From positions 1 to 45,857 of the forward strand of contig JBBRXY010000019.1 of assembly GCA_038238185.1 (NCBI GenBank): a stretch of 45,857 bases of DNA, read 5' to 3'. The notes beneath the pieces are model-generated. The model saw only the letters and a list, made by a program, of their open reading frames with translations, searched no databases and was not told the origin of the DNA. How positions within the stretch are numbered: the stretch's first letter is position 1; every line of letters starts with the position of its first letter. A program made the position numbers and the translations under genes. Source of the DNA: DATAQC01 sp038238185 (GTDB lineage: Bacteria > Actinomycetota > Acidimicrobiia > Acidimicrobiales > AC-14). This document shows positions 42,247-45,857 of the stretch, piece by piece.

Positions 42247-43551
42247 GTGCGGCCACCCTCCGTCGACGCCATCGCCCGTGAGCTGGTGGGCGTGGGCCTC
42301 CCCCACCCCCTGCTGGTCGACGCCGCCCGGGCTGCCATCGCTGCGGGCGACCCCGGCTCCGCCCGCGCCCGCGCCGAAGCGGTGGCGGCCGCCCTCCTGC
42401 GCCCGGTGGTCAATGCCACCGGCGTCCTCCTGCACACCAACCTCGGGCGGGCGCCCCTCGCCGCGCCGGCCACGCCGGCCGGGCCGGCCACCGGGCCCGA
42501 GCGGCCCTCTGAGCGGGGTGCGGGCCGCTACTCCAACCTCGAGTTCGACCTGGCCGAGGGTCGCCGGGGTTCCCGATCCGACCACGCCGCGTCGCTGCTG
42601 GCCCGGGTCACGGGTGCCGAAGCCGCCCTGGTCGTCAACAACAACGCTGCGGCCGTGCTGCTCGTGCTGGCGGCACTGGCCCGGGACCGGTCGGTGCTGG
42701 TGTCCAGGGGCGAGCTGGTGGAGATCGGTGGCGGGTTCCGGATCCCCGAGGTGATGGCCCAGTCGGGTTGCCGCCTGGTCGAGGTGGGCACGACCAACCG
42801 CACCCGACTGGGTGACTACCGGTCGGCGCTCGACGACGACACCGCTCTGGTTCTCAAGGTCCACCAGTCGAACTACCGGGTGGTCGGTTTCACCGAGGAG
42901 GTCGGCGTGCAGGCGTTGTCGGGCCTGGGCCCGCCGGTGGTGGCAGACATCGGCTCCGGCCTGCTCGACGCCACCACGCCCTGGCTGGATGGCCCCCCAC
43001 CGGCGTGGCTGGCGGCCGAGCCCGCAGCCCGTCAGACCCTGGCCGCGGGCGCCGGGCTGGTTACGTTCTCGGGCGACAAGCTCATGGGCGGTCCGCAGGC
43101 CGGCATCATCGCCGGGAGCGCCGACCTGGTGGCTGCCTGCGCCCGCCACCCCCTTAACCGGGCGTTTCGACCCGGCGGCCTGGTCCTGGCCGCCCTTCAG
43201 GACACCGCGCTGGCCTACCTGCGCCACGACGGCGACGCCATCGGCTTCTGGCGGATGGCGGCCGCCCCGATCGAGGTCCTGCGGGCCCGGGCCGAGGCTC
43301 TCGGTGTCGGCCAGGTCGGCGACACCGTGGCCGTGGCCGGCGGGGGCTCGGTGCCGGGACAGGAGCTGCCCTCGGTGGGCGTGTTCGTTGCGGGCGACCT
43401 GACCGCCGCCCTCCGGGCCAACGACCCTCCGGTGGTGGCCCGGGTCCGGGAGGCCACCACGGTCTGCGACCTGCGCACGGTCGATCCGGCCGACGACGAC
43501 GTGCTCGCCGGCGCGTTGAAGCGGGCCATCGCCGCCGCCTCCGAAAGGTGA
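42247..43551 (+). CDS. selA: L-seryl-tRNA(Sec) selenium transferase
   Basis: 434 aa. Converts Ser-tRNA(Sec) to Sec-tRNA(Sec) using selenophosphate; PLP enzyme. Signatures: PVVNATGVLLHTNLGRAPL, GRYSNLEFDL, VNNNAAAVLL, SRGELVEIGGGFRIP, PLP Lys278 in FSGDKLMGGPQAGI. A PERPSERGAG repeat copy (42495 on) is inserted at about residues 84-93, just before GRYSNLEFDL. GTG 42247 lies 6 nt after TATCCT (42235-42240), leaderless. Its stop overlaps the selB start, so they are translationally coupled. Together they support Sec use in this genome. Confidence 0.96.
   Translation: MRPPSVDAIARELVGVGLPHPLLVDAARAAIAAGDPGSARARAEAVAAALLRPVVNATGVLLHTNLGRAPLAAPATPAGPATGPERPSERGAGRYSNLEFDLAEGRRGSRSDHAASLLARVTGAEAALVVNNNAAAVLLVLAALARDRSVLVSRGELVEIGGGFRIPEVMAQSGCRLVEVGTTNRTRLGDYRSALDDDTALVLKVHQSNYRVVGFTEEVGVQALSGLGPPVVADIGSGLLDATTPWLDGPPPAWLAAEPAARQTLAAGAGLVTFSGDKLMGGPQAGIIAGSADLVAACARHPLNRAFRPGGLVLAALQDTALAYLRHDGDAIGFWRMAAAPIEVLRARAEALGVGQVGDTVAVAGGGSVPGQELPSVGVFVAGDLTAALRANDPPVVARVREATTVCDLRTVDPADDDVLAGALKRAIAAASER
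42495..42517 (+). repeat. PERPSER repeat copy inside selA
   Basis: The 23-nt core is identical to those in mfd and mazG and read in the same frame, giving PERPSERGAG between two conserved SelA segments. Confidence 0.9.
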
Positions 43552-45314
43552 GCCTCGCCGGGTCGGGACCAACCATGTTCGTGGTGGCCACCGCAGGCCA
43601 TGTGGATCACGGCAAGTCCACTCTGGTCAGGGCCCTCACGGGCACCGATCCCGACCGCTTCGCCGAGGAGAAGGAGCGCGGCCTCACCATCGACCTCGGC
43701 TTCGCCTGGACCACGCTGGGTTCGGGCCGGGAGCTGGCCTTCGTCGACGTCCCCGGCCACGTGCGGTTCATCAAGAACATGCTCGCCGGGGTGGGTGCCG
43801 TGGCCGCCTGCCTGTTCGTCGTTGCCGCCACCGAGGGGTGGAAACCCCAGTCCGAGGAGCACCTTCGCATCCTCGAGCTGATGGGCATCGACCATGGGGT
43901 CATCGCCCTCACCAAGGTGGGCCTGGTCGACGACGAGACGCGGGAGCTGGCTCGCCTCGACCTGGCCGAGCATCTCGAAGGGACCTTTCTCGCCACCGCC
44001 GAGGTGGCCGAGGTCGACGTGCCTGCCGGCACCGGCGTCGATGGGCTGCGCGCCGCCCTCGACCGGCTCCTCGCCACCGTTCCCCTGTCCGCCGACATCG
44101 ACCGGCCCCGCATGTGGGTCGACCGGGTGTTCGCCGCCAAAGGCTCCGGAACGGTGGTCACCGGCACGCTCGCCGGGGGCTCATTGGCCCTCGACGACGA
44201 GCTGGTCGTCCTCCCCGGCACCACCCGGGTGCGGGTCCGGGGCCTGCAGAGCCTCAAGGAGAGCCACGAGCGGGTCGGGCCCGGGAGCCGGGTGGCCGTC
44301 AACCTGTTGGGCATCTCCCGCGACCAGCTGGCCCGGGGCAGCGTGATCGTGCGGCCCCGCCAGTGGCACGTCACCCGTACCTTCGATGCCTCGCTTCACG
44401 TCCTCCACAGCCTCGACCACGAGGTCAGCCGCAAGGGCGCCTACCAGGCCTACGTGGGATCGGGTGAGCACCCCGTGTCGCTCCGGGTCCTGCCCGCCGG
44501 CGCGGCGACGAGCGGTGCGGAGGGGGTGTTCCCCGGTGAGGAAGGGTTCGTCCGGCTGCACCTGCCCCGCGCCCTGCCCCTCATGCCCGGCGACCGCTTC
44601 GTGCTGCGGGAGAGCGGTCGGGGCGAGACCGTGGGTGGGGGCGAGGTGCTCGACGTGTCTCCGGTGCTGCCTGCGACCAAGGCCCGCCCGTCCCGATCGG
44701 TCGACCGGGTCGTGGCCGAGCGGGGCTGGATCGACGCCGCCACGCTGGAGCGGCTCACCGGTGAGCGGCGCTCACCCAACGTGGGCCGGTGGGTCGTGGA
44801 CGAAGCGGTCGCCGCCGTCGATCTGGCCCGGCTGGGCGAGGCGGTCGAAGCAGCAGGCCCCCTCGGCCTCGATGCGGCCACACTCGACGAGCGTCAGCGG
44901 GCCCTGCTACCCCTTCTGGAGGGCGTCGCCGTCGCCGGAGGACGGGTCCGGCGGGCCGAGGCTGTCGACCCGTTGGCCGGCCACCCGTTCGTGGCCGCCC
45001 TGGAGGCGTCGTTGTTCTCGCCCCCCGATCCCGACGGGGTCGATCGGGGCGAGCTACGCGAGCTGGTACGCAGGTCGATGGTGGTCGAGCGCGACGGCCT
45101 GTACTTCGCACCGCAGGCCGTCAGCGCCGCCGCTCACCACGCCGCCGTGCTCCTCGCCGCCGACCCCGAGGGCTTCACTGTGGCCCAGGCTCGTGACGCC
45201 CTGGGCGCCACCCGTAAGCACGTGTTGCCTCTGCTGGCCATCCTCGACTCCACCGGCGTCACCCGCCGCCGCGGCGACCTGCGCGTGGCCGGGCCGAGGC
45301 TGCCTGCTGCCTGA
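43548..45314 (+). CDS. selB: selenocysteine-specific elongation factor
   Basis: 588 aa. Delivers Sec-tRNA(Sec) to UGA codons that carry a SECIS hairpin. EF-Tu-like G domain: AGHVDHGKST (16-25), DVPGH (67-71), TKVGLVD (122-128) as G4; then domains 2-3 and a C-terminal winged-helix region that binds SECIS RNA (EASLFSPPDPDGV, LRELVRRSMVVERDGLYF, ARDALGATRKHVLPLLAILDSTGVTRRRGD). GTG 43548 overlaps the selA stop; ATG 43575 is a possible later start. No tRNA-Sec or selD is in the window. Confidence 0.96.
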   Translation: MSLAGSGPTMFVVATAGHVDHGKSTLVRALTGTDPDRFAEEKERGLTIDLGFAWTTLGSGRELAFVDVPGHVRFIKNMLAGVGAVAACLFVVAATEGWKPQSEEHLRILELMGIDHGVIALTKVGLVDDETRELARLDLAEHLEGTFLATAEVAEVDVPAGTGVDGLRAALDRLLATVPLSADIDRPRMWVDRVFAAKGSGTVVTGTLAGGSLALDDELVVLPGTTRVRVRGLQSLKESHERVGPGSRVAVNLLGISRDQLARGSVIVRPRQWHVTRTFDASLHVLHSLDHEVSRKGAYQAYVGSGEHPVSLRVLPAGAATSGAEGVFPGEEGFVRLHLPRALPLMPGDRFVLRESGRGETVGGGEVLDVSPVLPATKARPSRSVDRVVAERGWIDAATLERLTGERRSPNVGRWVVDEAVAAVDLARLGEAVEAAGPLGLDAATLDERQRALLPLLEGVAVAGGRVRRAEAVDPLAGHPFVAALEASLFSPPDPDGVDRGELRELVRRSMVVERDGLYFAPQAVSAAAHHAAVLLAADPEGFTVAQARDALGATRKHVLPLLAILDSTGVTRRRGDLRVAGPRLPAA

Positions 45315-45368
45315 GCTTCCCGTGAGTGAATCGCGGGGGTTTTCAGCGCGTTTCGTGCACGAGAAACC

Positions 45369-45635
45369 TCAGGCTCCGACGCGCTGGCCGATCATCGCCT
45401 TGCGCTCGAGCTCGTTGAGGCCGCCCCAGATGCCATGGGGTTCGCGGATGTCGATGGCGTAGTCGAGGCAGGCGCGGCGGACCGGGCACACCGCGCAGAT
45501 GGCTTTAGCCCGCGTCTCCCTCCCCTCCCGCTCATCTCGTCGTTCGAGATGGGACGGGGGAAAGAAGACCCTTGACTGGGGGCCCTTGCACGCTGCCTTG
45601 TCCTGCCAGAGCTCCTCGACCCGCTGACTGCTCAC
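45369..45635 (-). CDS. whiB: WhiB-family Fe-S transcriptional regulator
   Basis: 88 aa. Four cluster Cys: Cys16 (AACKG), Cys47, Cys50 (CAVC) and Cys56 (RRACLDYA), then the G[IV]WGG turn (GIWGG, 68-72) and a basic C-terminus (ERKAMIG). An insertion of charged residues lies between Cys16 and Cys47. WhiB proteins are specific to Actinobacteria. The GTG start follows GAGGGAG. It converges on selB; the subtype is not clear. Confidence 0.95.
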   Translation of the reverse strand: MSSQRVEELWQDKAACKGPQSRVFFPPSHLERRDEREGRETRAKAICAVCPVRRACLDYAIDIREPHGIWGGLNELERKAMIGQRVGA

Positions 45636-45661
45636 CTGAGGCTCCCTCGTTGCTTGGCGTC

Positions 45662-45691
45662 AACCTACCCCCGCCCTTCCCGCCATTACAA
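45662..45691 (-). promoter_or_regulatory. promoter of whiB
   Basis: Minus strand TTGTAA (45686-45691) and TAGGTT (45662-45667), 18 nt apart; transcription would begin about 20 nt before the GTG, leaving a leader with GAGGGAG. Confidence 0.6.
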
Positions 45692-45780
45692 GGGGCTGTT
45701 TTCCGCGTACATGCAGGTAGGAGAGCTGCAGCCCCCGGAAGATGATTCAAGGCCACGACCCGGGTGCCCGCCACCGAAAA

Positions 45781-45857
45781 CTAATGCCCGGCGTCCTTGG
45801 CGCCGCCGGTCTCGGGCTCGACCTCGAGGAGGAGGCCGTCGATGGCCACCACTCGTA
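45781..45857 (-). CDS. C-terminal end of an unidentified gene (partial)
   Basis: The last 25 codons of a minus-strand gene that continues beyond the window: RVVAIDGLLLEVEPETGGAK then DAGH and TAG (45781-45783). Too short to assign. Confidence 0.5.
   Translation of the reverse strand, partial: RVVAIDGLLLEVEPETGGAKDAGH

Noticed and set aside
42140..42247. tRNA-Sec gene near selA
   Set aside because: I looked for a long-acceptor, class-II tRNA with a TCA anticodon around selA-selB and elsewhere and did not find one; selC must lie outside the window if present.
41896..43572. 558-codon minus-strand frame opposite selA
   Set aside because: selA on the plus strand has clear PLP and tRNA-Sec synthase motifs; the antisense frame has none.

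Overview
The window is GC-rich bacterial DNA, densely coded on both strands. The closest fit is an uncultured high-GC actinobacterium, probably of the Acidimicrobiia. The evidence is a WhiB regulator, a Rv2466c-like (mycothiol-pathway) oxidoreductase, a DUF222/HNH (13E12-type) protein behind an actinobacterial SOS box, Pro/Thr-rich lipoproteins, and many genes that start 6-8 nt after a TAnnnT -10 box, which suggests leaderless transcripts. Taxonomy is inferred from gene content only.

Layout. 0.1-2.3 kb: an accessory cluster (Tat-exported DUF6916 protein, tail-collar protein, GNAT, Asp/Asn hydroxylase with a locally frameshifted core). 2.3-12.4 kb: tRNA-Gln, then a housekeeping run glmU (C-terminally truncated) - prs - rplY - pth - mfd - PpiC lipoprotein - mazG. 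12.5-21.4 kb: beta-helix protein, SOS-box-controlled DUF222-HNH, YdeI-like protein, Tat lipoprotein beta-carbonic anhydrase, AMIN-like lipoprotein, small HTH regulator, an oxidoreductase with an in-frame UGA, a RecB-like FeS nuclease, a proline-rich membrane protein and a GNAT. 21.5-31.2 kb: an unusual tRNA, glgX, GYD protein, NlpC/P60 hydrolase, fumC, redoxin-like, membrane, eIF2B-like and dienelactone hydrolase genes. 31.2-34.3 kb: a decaying toxin-antitoxin island. 34.3-45.9 kb: VanY-type peptidase, beta-propeller protein, mrp, fxsA, a pseudo-protease, a class A PBP, selA-selB, whiB and the end of one more gene.

The most interesting result is a probable selenoprotein on the minus strand at 17349-17969. 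Conventional ORF calling starts it at 17921, just after the active site. Extending upstream through a UGA at 17934-17936 restores the family's redox motif as FFFDPG-U-PWTW (normally CPWC), and a compact hairpin with a G-first loop follows the UGA at SECIS distance. The same window carries the Sec machinery genes selA and selB.

Other unusual features are: two families of short repeats inserted in frame in coding genes (a PERPSERGAG-encoding family in mfd, mazG and selA; a GGCACTGCC-core family in the PpiC lipoprotein and a GNAT); a pth gene with no ATG/GTG/TTG before its catalytic motif; a tRNA with a UAA anticodon but a short variable loop; a LexA box exactly between the -35 and -10 of the DUF222-HNH gene; and a pair of near-identical promoters carrying a GGCCC/GGGCC palindrome.
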